From NCBI GenBank assembly GCA_934292955.1, contig CAKQXZ010000007.1:1-52587 (forward strand): a stretch of DNA of 52,587 nt, written 5' to 3'. Source of the DNA: an uncultured Clostridia bacterium (GTDB lineage: Bacteria; Bacillota_A; Clostridia; Christensenellales; Borkfalkiaceae). Below, piece after piece: positions 35,726 through 45,354 of this stretch. Below the pieces are notes generated by a model. It saw only the letters and a program-made list of their open reading frames with translations. It did not search any database and had not been told where the DNA came from. Both the position numbers and the translations under genes were made by a program. Numbering within the stretch: position 1 is the stretch's first letter; every line of letters begins with the position of its first letter.

Positions 35726-38700
35726 TTACGCTGCCCTGAACTTCGCCGTAATTTTTTCTGACTTTATAACAGCGTAATTAAATTCAACGTCCGACGAAAT
35801 TTTTGTTTCGCCTATATACCACCCGTCAAAAACAAATCCGTCGTCGGAGATAGCGACAAGCAAAATTTCATCCGTTCCGTCGGAAATCGCGGTAGTTTGG
35901 TTAACGATTCCGCCTGCTTCAGCATAAACAAGCAACTGATAATATACGTCTTTTTCGGGTTTAACCGCGTCGACGGGGAAAAGTTCGGGAAGCGCGGAAC
36001 CCGATAAATCGTCCCTGCTCACAAGCCAGTCGCTATTCAGCCAGCCGATATATTCTTTATAAAACGCCGCGCCGTAAAGTTTTTCGTCCGCAATACCCGT
36101 GCCGTTCGCGTCGCAACCCGAAACTGTCAATTTTTCGCTGTAATAGCACTTGACTACGAGACTTGCGTGTTTTGCATAGCCGTAGCAAGCGTTGATTTCC
36201 ATTCCGCCGCCCGACTTCCACTTGATAAATGCACCCGTAGCAAAACATTTCTGCAAGCCGCCGTTCGTGTAGCCGACAAGTCCGCCGATATACACTCTGT
36301 TTTTGCCTGTATCAAGACTGCACAAAACCTTCATATCGCTATAGCAGCACAAAATCATACTGTTTTCGCCTTCGGCAAGTCCCGCGATTCCGCCGTAATA
36401 AACGTAAGGCGAAGAGTTGTTGTCGTTCTTAATATATAAACCCGCGCTGCCCGTGACGTAGCAATTTTCAATCGTTCCGTAAAGATATGCCGCAATTCCG
36501 CCCGCATAAATATGATTTTCGTTAGCCGCCGAAACCGAAAAAGAAACATTTTTCACCGCAAGCCTTCTGACGACTGCGTTTTCCCGAACCCTGCCGAACA
36601 AGCCGTATAAAGTCAAATAATTAACAAATTTCGGGTTAACTATTTTATGCCCGGCGCCGTCGAACACACCGTAAAAACCGTCGGTTCCGCCGATGGGCGT
36701 CCATTCTTTTCCGTTAAGGTCGATATCGCACACAAGCCTGTAATACTTGCCCGCGGTATCGCCGTCGGCGGCAAGAAGTTTAAGTTCCGCGCCGCTCGAT
36801 ATCAAATACGGATCGGTCGCCGTACCGCTGCCCGACGCATAACTTTCGGCAACCGAAACGCCGTCCCACACGTCGTTGGGGTATTTTAGTTTTATAAACC
36901 GCGCGACGATCGTAAAATCGTTTTCGGGCATGGCAAACGTGTAATCGGGCTTGGCGGACAAAACTCTGTCGCCGTCAAACCACCCGAAAAACGCAAACCC
37001 GTCAAGCGGAGCCGCGCTTACCGTAACCGCATCGCCATAGAACAAATCGCCCGCGTTATCGCAGCTAACCGTTCCCGCACGTTCGTCCGAACTCAGAACT
37101 TTAAGCGCGACAATCTTTTTATACACGGCGGTAAGCGTGATATCGTCGGCGGGCATTAAAAACGCACACGCATAATATACGTTTTCAACCGTACACACGT
37201 CAACACCCGCAAACAAATCTTCGCCACAAAACCACCCGACGAACGCGTAATTTTCTAAAATTTTCGCGTAAACGGTTACGTCGGTATTATAAAACGCCTT
37301 ATCCGCACTCGAACTTAAGTCGGCGCCGTCTACAGAAGTTGCAAGCTTAATATTATATTCGGGGTATTCGAGTACGGCAAGCAACTCGCCGTCCTTTGTA
37401 ATTTCGTAAAGTCCGTCGACACCCTTTGTTAAAATCTCGCCGTCGCACGTCCAATAAGCAACGCGGTAGCCCGTTTCAACGTCGCAGTAAAGCGCGGTTT
37501 TGCCCGCGACTGCGGCGTAGGTCGTTTTGTTGCCCGCATCGTCCTTTGCAAGATAAGCCGAGCCTTTTGCCGTTCCGTCGGTTTCGGCTTTAACACCAAC
37601 CGTAACAAAGTAGTATTTTTTGCCGAGAATATAAAACTCGTCGGGCATATAATTATAATCTTCGGCAACAAACCGCGCGATATACCCGGTAGGACTACTA
37701 CCCATAACAAAACTTTCTTCGGCGTTTTTGCTTACCAACGTATTGCCGATAAACCAGCCGAAAAATCTGCAACCCGCCGCCGCTTCGGCAACGAGCGTGT
37801 AACCACGACCTTCGACCGCGTTTTCTATACTTGTTTTTTCTTCCGTCGCGCCCGAAGCGTTTTCGATTTTTATATACGCACTCCCCGAACCTTGTTCGCC
37901 CGCCGAAACGCCGAGCGCGGAAATCTTTTTATAACAAGCGACAAAATACAGGTCGCTATCGGCAATTTCAACTTCAAGCCGCAAATCGGCGGTGTAAAAA
38001 TCGAGCGCGCCGTTTTCGCTTGAGAACCACCCGACGAAAACGTACCCGTCTTTTTCCGCGGCAACGGCAACAGCCTTTTCGTTCGGATAATATTTTCCGC
38101 CCGTCGCGCCGCCCGCGGTTACTTCTTCCGGCGTATAGTCGTCAATATTAGAACCGACGTTAAACGCATACGCGCTTTTTTCAAACGTGGCTTTAAGAGT
38201 AACCGTTTTTTCCGCCGCAAACTCGTAGCGCGCGCTATCGCAAACTTTTGTCGTTCCGCCGTCTGCAAACCAACCCGCAAAACTATATTTATCGTCCGCC
38301 GCAGCAACAAGCGTAACCACCGCGCCGTGTTCGGCAATAGTAAGCGCAAATAAAACGCTGCCGTTCTCACCGCTTACAGCCCTTACAATATAATACAAAT
38401 CGCCTTCGACGGTCTGCCGCGCTTCTTCGCGCATGGTCGGCAGACTTCCGTTTTCGTAATCGAGCTTCCAGACCTTTTTATCCCATTTCATCGGCAAAGT
38501 AGTATAAAACGCGCCGCTTGAAAGTTGCGCAGCGGCTTTTTCCACGCCGTTTACGCTCACGTTTTCGGAAGACGAATTTTTAAGTCTGTCCGAATAAAAA
38601 CAGTTATTCGCGCCGACCTCGTCCGCAATTTTACCGTAAACGGTACCGATTGCAAATACCGGCGACGACCTGTTCACATTTATAACGCCGTCGGCAACGC

Positions 38701-39059
38701 ATTGCCCGGCATAAACCGAAAGCGAACCGACCAACCCGCCGACAACCAGCTTATTTGCAACGCCCGTATTTACCGAAATATCTGCGTCCGAATAACACAT
38801 CTGAACGCTTCCGCCGTATGCGCCGCCTATAAGCCCGCCTGCCGTAGTGCGGATATCGGTATCCGTATCCGTGTAGTTGACTTTTATTACGCCTTTCGCG
38901 TAACAGTTTTCTATATTTCCGTACGATGCGCCGGCAAGCCCGCCCACGGTTAAGTTTTTGGCGGTAGAAATATCTATCGTAAAGTTTTCAACGCCAAGCC
39001 GCCTGATAGTCGCATTTTCGCCGACCGTTCCGAACAGCCCGACGTTATTATATATCACG
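35726..39059 (-). CDS. Surface protein, C-terminal 1110 residues of a frameshifted gene (GLUG and InlB-B-type repeats)
   Basis: This frame continues 39048-40373 after a 19-bp tandem duplication shifts the reading frame; it has only a GTG with no binding site, so it is probably not made alone. It has GLUG-type repeats (GGLAGASYGNIENCYAKG, GGLVGS-type, GGIAAYLYGTIENCYV), two module sets, and about seven InlB-B/Flg_new-like repeats of the form Y-F-A-G-W-F with a following DG (for example YSFAGWFADG, YVFVGWF, YAFVGWF, FAFFGWFDG). These are extracellular adhesion-type repeats. Removing one 19-bp copy joins FGVIY to NNVGLFG, restoring a normal GLUG repeat. Its start is chosen only as the first possible codon. 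Confidence 0.75.
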
Positions 39060-40373
39060 CCGAATTTTATATATCACGCCGAATTTGCCGTTTGTTATTT
39101 TATGCCCCGAGCCGTCGAATACTCCGCAAAAACCGTTGTAATCACCAATCGGCACCCATTCGCGCCCGTCAAGGTCGATATCGTGAGTAAGTTTGAAATA
39201 CTTGCCTTTTGTATCTTTCATTCTGGCAAGCAGTTTAAGTTCCGCGCCGCTCGAAATAAGATACGGCACGCCCGAAGTTCCGCCGCCTTGAGCAAATTTT
39301 TCGGCAACGCTGCCATCCCACACGTCAACACGCTTGGCAAAAACAACGCCGTCAGCCGAAAACCGCGCGCAATAAACGACCGATTCTTCGGTAAAATCTT
39401 CCGAAACCGTAACGGTCAGCGCGCCGTTCTTCTGAACAAGTTTGTCGCCCTTAAACCAGCCGATAAATTCGTAACCGTCAATCGCGCTCGCAACCACTTT
39501 AAGCGTTTTACCGCAAGACTCTTCATATATAGCGTAGTTTCCGTAAACGTAATTTTTCCAGAACGCGTTCTCGGGCAGATTTTTAACGCCGCCGTCTGAA
39601 CCGCCGGCTGTATCGTCCGCCGTCAAGCCGTCTTTTTCCGAATAGGTCGCAACGGGCTGTTTGCCGTCAATCGAAAATTCGCCGCCGCCAGTCTCGGCAT
39701 AAAACACGACGTAGTTAAGTTTTCTTATTGTTTGCGAAAGGCTGTAAACGTCGCCGCAGCGCGAGCATTCTCTGCCTTCGGTGCAGCCGTCTTCATAGTG
39801 CGTGGGCGCTTTTGCAAGAGCCGTTACTTTCGAATAATCATGGTCAAACGCCTTTTCGGTTTCGGTCTGACGGTCGCCGCAATTTTGGCAGATACGCTCT
39901 TTCAAGCCGTCGCTTAAGCAAGTCGTCTGTAATAAATTGCCGCTGTTATCCTTTGCGTATTTCCACTCGGAATAGTCATGCCCCGTCGCGGGAATTTCTT
40001 CAAACGTAGAATAGTCGCAAGCCGTGCAACGCTCGTAAGGCTTATAGCCCGAATTCACGCAATCGGCGTCTTTACCGCTTTCGCTTACGAGATTATGCCC
40101 CTTTGCGGGAATTATTCTTTGCTCCCTGACCTTTCCGCACTTTTCGCAAGCAATCTGTTCAAGCCCGCTCTGCGTACAGGTCGCTTGCGTTATAACGACA
40201 AAATCGCCGTACTTATGCTTAAAGCACATTTTGCAGCCGGCAAATAAAGAAATAACGCACAAAACGGCAAGCGCGAAAATAAGGCCCGCCTTTTTTATAA
40301 ACCTGTTTACCGGCGTTTTATCGGCGCCCGATTTTTTATAGTTTGCTTTTATGCCGTCCGATTTTAAGCGCAT
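39048..40373 (-). CDS. Surface lipoprotein, N-terminal 441 residues of the frameshifted gene
   Basis: The start MRLKSD is preferred over an ATG 13 codons upstream because AAGGTG lies 7 bases before it. A signal peptide ends in the lipobox-like LFAGC at residue 47. Then come four CxxC modules (CEKCGK, CTACDY, CQNCGD, CSRCGD) spaced by GH(N/D)Y turns, and an InlB-type repeat (FIGWFKGD), and the first GLUG domain (PYLISSGAELKLLA, GVFDGSGHKITNG). The frame ends early at IRRDI because of the 19-bp duplication at 39049-39086. If slippage deletes one copy, one lipoprotein of about 1,550 residues results. Confidence 0.78.
   Translation of the reverse strand: MRLKSDGIKANYKKSGADKTPVNRFIKKAGLIFALAVLCVISLFAGCKMCFKHKYGDFVVITQATCTQSGLEQIACEKCGKVREQRIIPAKGHNLVSESGKDADCVNSGYKPYERCTACDYSTFEEIPATGHDYSEWKYAKDNSGNLLQTTCLSDGLKERICQNCGDRQTETEKAFDHDYSKVTALAKAPTHYEDGCTEGRECSRCGDVYSLSQTIRKLNYVVFYAETGGGEFSIDGKQPVATYSEKDGLTADDTAGGSDGGVKNLPENAFWKNYVYGNYAIYEESCGKTLKVVASAIDGYEFIGWFKGDKLVQKNGALTVTVSEDFTEESVVYCARFSADGVVFAKRVDVWDGSVAEKFAQGGGTSGVPYLISSGAELKLLARMKDTKGKYFKLTHDIDLDGREWVPIGDYNGFCGVFDGSGHKITNGKFGVIYKIRRDI
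39049..39086. repeat. Perfect 19-bp tandem duplication causing a frameshift
   Basis: TATATATCACGCCGAATTT occurs twice head to tail (39049-39067 and 39068-39086). As 19 is not a multiple of three, it shifts frame by one inside a GLUG repeat of the surface lipoprotein gene. Confidence 0.95.
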
Positions 40374-40471
40374 AACTTCACCTTCAAAAAAACATTTTCT
40401 TACTGACTCCATTCCTTAATCACTAACGGCATATTTGTAAATTCAACGCACACATAATATGCTGTGATTGT

Positions 40472-40500
40472 ATTTTAACATATTTTATGTTTACATGCAA
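40472..40500 (-). promoter_or_regulatory. Promoter of the surface lipoprotein gene
   Basis: On the minus strand TTGCAT (40495-40500) and TAAAAT (40472-40477) are spaced 17 bases. It lies back to back with the helicase promoter, whose -35 box begins 9 bases away. Confidence 0.7.
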
Positions 40501-40508
40501 CCTTTTTG

Positions 40509-40537
40509 TTGTTTTCCGCTTTGAATGAGTATATAAT
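40509..40537 (+). promoter_or_regulatory. Promoter of the helicase gene
   Basis: TTGTTT (40509-40514) and TATAAT (40532-40537) are spaced 17 bases, giving a leader of about 70 bases that contains dispersed-motif copy 6 just before the start codon. Confidence 0.65.
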
Positions 40538-40587
40538 GTATACGGACGACACAATCGGAACGAATTTTATAAAAATCAACAAAAAGC

Positions 40588-40613
40588 GGGCTATAGGTCG
40601 GTTATCGTACATT
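40588..40613 (+). repeat. Dispersed 20-bp motif, copy 6
   Basis: CGGGCTATAGGTCGGTTATCG followed by TACATT, ending directly at the helicase ATG. Two changes from consensus. Confidence 0.65.
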
Positions 40614-42464
40614 ATGGAACTGAGAGATTACCAAAAAGAATGCGTAGATCTTATCGATCGGCAGAATAGCGGAAGCGTACTTGTATGCATGGCGACGGGG
40701 TTAGGAAAAACCGTCGTGTTTTCGCGTATTCGCAGAAAAGGCCGCGTTCTTATAATTTCTCACCGCGAAGAACTCGTTCGTCAGCCCATAAAATATTACG
40801 ACTGCCCTTGCGGCATAGAGCAAGGCAAAGAAACGTCCGACGGCGAAGAAGTGGTATCCGCAAGCGTACAATCGCTGATCCGCAGGCTGGATAAATTTTC
40901 GCCCGACGATTTTGACATGATCATCACCGACGAAGCCCACCATGCCGCCGCTCCGAGCTACAAAAAGATATATTCATACTTCCATCCGCGGCTGAAAATA
41001 GGCTTTACCGCAACGCCAAACCGCGGCGACAAAGTTCGGCTCGACGACGTTTTCGATAAAATACTTTTTCAGCGCGATCTGCGTTGGGGCATAAAAAACG
41101 GCTGGCTCACAGACATAAAATGTCTGCGCGTAGATATCGGTTATGACGTACGCGACGTACACGAAAGATTGGGCGATTTTCACGTCGGCGAACTCGACAA
41201 AGCGGTCAACACCGAACTTTCGAACGATCGCGTTGCCGAAGTGTATAAACGCTATGCAAAAGGTCAGACTCTGATATTCGCAACGTCGGTTGCGCACGCC
41301 GAAAATATCGCTTCAAAAATAGACGGCGCAGTGGTCGTAAGTCAAAAAACAGAAGGCAGGAAGTCGATTATCGACGCTTTCACCGCCCGCAAGATAAACT
41401 GCATAGTCAACTGCATGATCTTTACCGAAGGCACCGACCTGCCGCTTATAGAAACGATTATAATAGCAAGGCCCACGCACAATCAAAGCCTTTACGCGCA
41501 GATGGTAGGCCGCGGCTTGCGCCAATCCCCCGGCAAAGAATACCTTACGCTTATCGATTGCGTGGGCATATGCGGCAAACTCGATATATGCACCGCGCCC
41601 GACCTTATGGGGCTTGACCCGAAAGCCGTTCCCGAACGAAAACGTAAAGATCTGCAAGGCATGCTCACCGACATGCGCGAGATATGCGAAAAGGCGACAG
41701 ATTGCCCCGAAGTATGGATAGCGAACGTTAAAACCGTTAAACTTTTCGCCGAAGAACAAGGCGTTAAAACGCGCAAAATCAACTGGACGAAAAAGGCGAA
41801 CGGCGATCTTGTATATCAATTTTCCTGCGGCGACCGCATAGGCATAAAAGCCATTGACGAACTTGCAAAAACCAAGATTATGCGCTATCGTTTCGACGAG
41901 AATATAGGCAATTTCCGCTTTGAAGAAAGCGATTTTATGTCTTTACAGGAAGCGCTCGACAAAACATTCGCTATTTTCGTTTCGGAATACGCAGACGAGC
42001 GAAAATTCTGGGATTTAACCGAATATTTCGGCTGGCAGTTCGAAAAAGCAAGCGAAAAACAAATAGAATATATCCGCAAATCGTTATCGCAGGAAGATTT
42101 TGCCGCAATCGACTTAAAATCGCTCACCAAAGGCGACGCCGCGCAGATTCTTAACGCCATAACCATAAGAAATCTCCGCCCTGCCGACCTGCTACGCATG
42201 CACAAAAAGAGTATGGAAAGCAAGGCAAAAATGCAGGAACTTACAAAAAATCTTATGCGGCTGAAAATACGGAAACTGATGACGGGCAAATACGCTGGCA
42301 AATTTTACGCAATTCAGCACCCTACCGACCTTGTAATCACAAACGATTGGTCGACCGCAATCAAAGTAATAGAAGAACTCAACGCGACAGGCATGCAATG
42401 CCGATATAAAAGTTTCCCCACGATTAAACAAGCCGAAGAATTCTTGCGCACCCCGCATCAATAA
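40614..42464 (+). CDS. Superfamily 2 DEAH-type helicase
   Basis: 616 residues from MELRDYQ, the normal Q-motif start; an upstream frame of 36 codons covers the promoter and the dispersed motif and is rejected as coding. Motif I is MATGLGKTVVF, motif II DEAHHA, motif III GFTATPNR, motif V NCMIFTEGTDLP and motif VI QMVGRGLRQSPGK. It is an ATP-driven nucleic acid helicase related to restriction/phage-type DEAD/DEAH enzymes. The C-terminal 250 residues have no motif I recognise. No clear Shine-Dalgarno lies between the motif and the ATG. Monocistronic with a terminator at 42580-42609. Confidence 0.88.
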   Translation: MELRDYQKECVDLIDRQNSGSVLVCMATGLGKTVVFSRIRRKGRVLIISHREELVRQPIKYYDCPCGIEQGKETSDGEEVVSASVQSLIRRLDKFSPDDFDMIITDEAHHAAAPSYKKIYSYFHPRLKIGFTATPNRGDKVRLDDVFDKILFQRDLRWGIKNGWLTDIKCLRVDIGYDVRDVHERLGDFHVGELDKAVNTELSNDRVAEVYKRYAKGQTLIFATSVAHAENIASKIDGAVVVSQKTEGRKSIIDAFTARKINCIVNCMIFTEGTDLPLIETIIIARPTHNQSLYAQMVGRGLRQSPGKEYLTLIDCVGICGKLDICTAPDLMGLDPKAVPERKRKDLQGMLTDMREICEKATDCPEVWIANVKTVKLFAEEQGVKTRKINWTKKANGDLVYQFSCGDRIGIKAIDELAKTKIMRYRFDENIGNFRFEESDFMSLQEALDKTFAIFVSEYADERKFWDLTEYFGWQFEKASEKQIEYIRKSLSQEDFAAIDLKSLTKGDAAQILNAITIRNLRPADLLRMHKKSMESKAKMQELTKNLMRLKIRKLMTGKYAGKFYAIQHPTDLVITNDWSTAIKVIEELNATGMQCRYKSFPTIKQAEEFLRTPHQ

Positions 42465-42531
42465 TTTTTTACCGCAATCTTTTACCGCGCAAACTATTAC
42501 ATTTTATCGCCGAATTTACACAGAAATCCCG

Positions 42532-42556
42532 CGCTATAAGTCGCTTATCGCACATT
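42532..42556 (+). repeat. Dispersed 20-bp motif, copy 7
   Basis: CGCGCTATAAGTCGCTTATCG followed by CACATT, 68 bases after the helicase stop, in sense orientation. Two changes from consensus, with the same extended CACATT-like tail as copies 1 and 6. Confidence 0.65.
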
Positions 42557-42579
42557 TCAAAATATTCCGACATAAAATT

Positions 42580-42609
42580 AACCCGCCGAAAAAACGGCGG
42601 GTTTGTTGT
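42580..42609 (+). terminator. Intrinsic terminator of the helicase gene
   Basis: AACCCGCCG pairs perfectly with CGGCGGGTT around AAAAAA, followed by TGTTGTTTT. Confidence 0.8.
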
Positions 42610-42730
42610 TTTATGATTGTTGTTTATATTGTGTTTGTTCTTAATTTTGTTTATTATAACCGTTCGGGCATATAACGAAACGCCGAAACGCGCGTGTTAT
42701 AAAACACCCTTAAACGATTTTTTAGCGCGG

Positions 42731-43369
42731 TCAGTTATTCGGGAACAACGGAAGTTCGAAGAAACCCGAACATACTTCGTTTGAATATTCCTGACAAGGC
42801 GGAATAGCCGCATATCCGTAAGACGGAATAAGCAGTTCTACGTCCATAACCATTTTAAGAATAACTGTTACGCAGCACGATACCGTAAAGTTTGCGTCCG
42901 TAACGTTGAACACGCCTTCGGGCGCGACGATGGAAACCACCGCTTCTACAAAATACGGAATGATAGACGGTTCGGGAACAAACAGAATAACGTCGCCCGT
43001 GAGCGTAGTATTGCTTAAAGCCTTGCCTTCAACGCCGTTCGCGTCGGTATAAATGACTTCCATAGGCACCGTCATAGTGACCTGCACTCTTGCAAAGTTG
43101 GGCCGATCGGTCAGCCTGTCAATCTGCACGTTGGTAACGGTTGCTTTCGTGGTCGTGCTTTTTGCCGATAAAAACGTAAGCGGATATGTAGGATTTGCGG
43201 GGTTGAAATCGGTAAGATTTAGCACGATGCCGTCTTCCTGAGTCTGTTTGATGCAGGCATCGAACACCTTTTTGGTCTGTATACATACCTTTTCGCAAAG
43301 ACCGTTAAGCGGATTACCCGTCAGTTGGCAGGGACAGCGATCGGATTGAAAATTAGAAAAAAACGACAT
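42731..43369 (-). CDS. Cys-containing protein of unknown function, possibly spore-related
   Basis: 212 residues without signal peptide or membrane helix. The N-terminus has CPCQLTGNPLNGLCEKVCIQ and a further Cys at ACIKQ; the middle and C-terminal parts are beta-rich (for example FARVQVTMTVPMEVIYTD) with a SCCVTVILK strand and a C-terminal Pro-Cys segment (IPPCQEYSNEVCSGF). A perfect GGAGGTAAAAA precedes the ATG, suggesting high expression. Cys-rich beta-proteins of this sort are common in clostridial spore coats or exosporia, but I do not recognise a named family; the spore idea is inference. Confidence 0.7.
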   Translation of the reverse strand: MSFFSNFQSDRCPCQLTGNPLNGLCEKVCIQTKKVFDACIKQTQEDGIVLNLTDFNPANPTYPLTFLSAKSTTTKATVTNVQIDRLTDRPNFARVQVTMTVPMEVIYTDANGVEGKALSNTTLTGDVILFVPEPSIIPYFVEAVVSIVAPEGVFNVTDANFTVSCCVTVILKMVMDVELLIPSYGYAAIPPCQEYSNEVCSGFFELPLFPNN

Positions 43370-43557
43370 TTTTTACCTCCGACATATATGCCTTCACTCT
43401 AATATATGCCACTTAGCCGCCATTTTGCCAAAAAAGCATAAAAAAACGTTACCCTTTTTGCAGAATAACCGCAAATAAGAATAACGCCGTTGTTGTTTTT
43501 ATTAAAAACCCGGCAGCAAAATATATAGCCGCCAAAGCCGAAAAAGTCTTTATAAAA

Positions 43558-44082
43558 TTACTTTTTCAAAAAATCTTTATACATCATGCTCGGCTGAACG
43601 CTTTCGTTATTATTATACTTACCGCTCTTGTATGTATCGAAATCGCCGTCGATAGTATGATAATAAATCTGACAAATTTCAACGTTCGGATAAATTCTGA
43701 TCGGCTGAACGCAATAAAGTTCGAGTGTCCAGAACCCGTTGAACCCGACGTCGCCGAAACCCGCGGTGATATGAATGCAAAGCCCCAATCTTCCGACCGA
43801 AGATCTGCCTTCGAGCATAGGCACGAAATTATCCGTACGGGTATGCTCTACCGTTCTGCCGAGATAAAGTTTTCCCGGCTGCAGCACAAGCCCTTCTTCG
43901 GGAATGATTATCTTATGATAAGCATTCGGCTTTTTCATATCAAGCACGTCTTCGTCGTAAACGAGCATTTCGTTGTGCAATCTCAGGTTGTAACTGTTGG
44001 GGTTAACCTGATTAAGATTGAAAGGCGTAATCTGAATATCTTTGCCCTGTTGTTTTATTATTTCTTTACCCGATAAAATCAT
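43558..44082 (-). CDS. dcd: dCTP deaminase
   Basis: 174 residues from MILSGKEI; GGAGAAATATT lies before this ATG and an open extension of nine codons upstream is ignored. The trimeric dUTPase/Dcd fold motif EGRSSVGRLGLCIHITAGF and the catalytic-Glu strand FNGFWTLELYC are present. It deaminates dCTP to dUTP (or dUMP in bifunctional members) and feeds dTMP synthesis in the cytoplasm. It stands in a minus-strand row with a small protein and a cyclophilin gene but is not in the deo operon. Confidence 0.92.
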   Translation of the reverse strand: MILSGKEIIKQQGKDIQITPFNLNQVNPNSYNLRLHNEMLVYDEDVLDMKKPNAYHKIIIPEEGLVLQPGKLYLGRTVEHTRTDNFVPMLEGRSSVGRLGLCIHITAGFGDVGFNGFWTLELYCVQPIRIYPNVEICQIYYHTIDGDFDTYKSGKYNNNESVQPSMMYKDFLKK

Positions 44083-44188
44083 AATATTTCTCCGAAAAGC
44101 CGCCAGCAAAAACGTCGGCTTTGAAAAACTCGTTTATAAAATCGTCTGTCGAAAAGTCGTTTGAAAAATTTGCAGCGCAATCAGGCGG

Positions 44189-44461
44189 CTATTCGCATTT
44201 TTTTGTAATCGTACCCATTCTTGACAGGGGTAACGGCGGAGTCTGCTCCGAAGCAAGATCCACGCGCACGACCGTCGCTACAAAATCTTTTCCGTCCCTG
44301 CCGAAAGGCGCAAGCACTTTATCGCCCGCTTTCAGCCCGCGCACGGAATTCTTATACCAGTACGGTCTGTTTTCGGCAAGCGGATTATTATCGAAAGTCA
44401 CTTTCGCAAACGATAATATTTCGTTATCTTTAAGCCCGCCGCCGCACATCGAATGAATCAT
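44189..44461 (-). CDS. Small conserved-looking protein of unknown function
   Basis: 90 residues. After MIHSMCGGG comes a soluble domain with GLKAGDKVLAPFGRDGKDFVATVVRVD, a beta-barrel-like turn similar to the N-terminal domain of PriA-type or clostridial regulatory proteins; the similarity is only in pattern. A short basic KKCE tail ends it. It lies between dcd (about 105 bases downstream) and the cyclophilin gene. Function unknown. Confidence 0.6.
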   Translation of the reverse strand: MIHSMCGGGLKDNEILSFAKVTFDNNPLAENRPYWYKNSVRGLKAGDKVLAPFGRDGKDFVATVVRVDLASEQTPPLPLSRMGTITKKCE

Positions 44462-44597
44462 TTTTTATCGCTCCGCCAAATATGCCAAATACGCTGCACA
44501 CGCGCCGAATATATTGCCGCGCTTACGCTCTTATATTTATCCGCTAAAAATTATTTATGCGCCAAAAATCAATGGCTGCTCTTAAACGTTTTCAGCC

Positions 44598-45122
44598 TTA
44601 GCCGACCTTTACCGGGTCGGGATAGTTAACGCCGAAAGTTTCAACCGTAACGTTTTTAATGCGTTGTTCTTCGAGCGGTCTGTCGCTGTAATCGGTCGCC
44701 GTGGTCGCGATATTGTCAAGCACGTCGTAACCTTCGGTCAGTTTACCGAAAGCAGCGTACTGCCCGTCGAGATGGGGCGCGTTTTCGTGCATGATGAAGA
44801 ACTGCGAGCCTGCCGTATCGGGTCTTGACGATCTTGCCATAGACAAAACCCCGCGCGAGTGTTTAAGCGCGTTTTTGAACCCGTTAGCCGAAAATTCGCC
44901 TTTAATCGAATATCCGGGACCACCCATGCCCGTACCTGTGGGATCACCGCCCTGAATCATAAATCCTTCTATAACGCGGTGAAAAATTATACCGTTATAA
45001 AATCCGCTTGAAGCAAGTTTAATAAAGTTATTGACCGTATTAGGCGCAATTTCGGGATACAGTTCGGCTTTCATAACGCCGCCGTCGTACATAGTAAAGG
45101 TTACAATAGGTTTGTCGTTCAT
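44598..45122 (-). CDS. Cyclophilin-type peptidyl-prolyl cis-trans isomerase
   Basis: 174 residues. The family signature FHRVIEGFMIQGGDPTGTG (about residues 48-66) and the QFFIMHENAPHLDGQYAAFG segment are clear. The active-site Arg (FHRV) and Phe/Trp-region residues are present. It has no signal peptide, so it acts in the cytoplasm in protein folding. GGGAGAAACGAG precedes the ATG. The gap to groES upstream holds its promoter region and the groESL control region. Confidence 0.95.
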   Translation of the reverse strand: MNDKPIVTFTMYDGGVMKAELYPEIAPNTVNNFIKLASSGFYNGIIFHRVIEGFMIQGGDPTGTGMGGPGYSIKGEFSANGFKNALKHSRGVLSMARSSRPDTAGSQFFIMHENAPHLDGQYAAFGKLTEGYDVLDNIATTATDYSDRPLEEQRIKNVTVETFGVNYPDPVKVG

Positions 45123-45322
45123 CTCGTTTCTCCCGATTGAATTCTTTTTTCATTTTATCATAAATATATGTACTTTGCAAATAATTGAGCGTTGAATAGA
45201 AAAATTTACCCCGCTCTGTTTTCCGAAGGGATTATTTTGCGCCGCAAAAACGCGTTTACGGCAAGCATACAACGCACAATGTGCAAAGTCGAAAAAAAAT
45301 TAAAAAAATCGGCACAAAACTA

Positions 45323-45350
45323 TTGACATTTCTCTTTTGTCGGCTATAAT
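45323..45350 (+). promoter_or_regulatory. Sigma-A promoter of groESL
   Basis: Consensus TTGACA (45323-45328) and TATAAT (45345-45350) with 16-base spacing, directly followed by the CIRCE operator. Confidence 0.9.
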
Positions 45351-45354
45351 TATA

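Noticed and set aside
40506..40613. N-terminal extension of the helicase frame by 36 codons
   Set aside because: It covers the likely -10 box and the dispersed motif, and the helicase Q-motif start MELRDYQ is the natural N-terminus.
41361..41373. AAGTCGATTATCG inside the helicase gene
   Set aside because: Only 13 of the 20 bases of the dispersed motif match and the CTATA part is missing; it encodes a normal helicase stretch (RKSIIDAF), so it is most likely chance.
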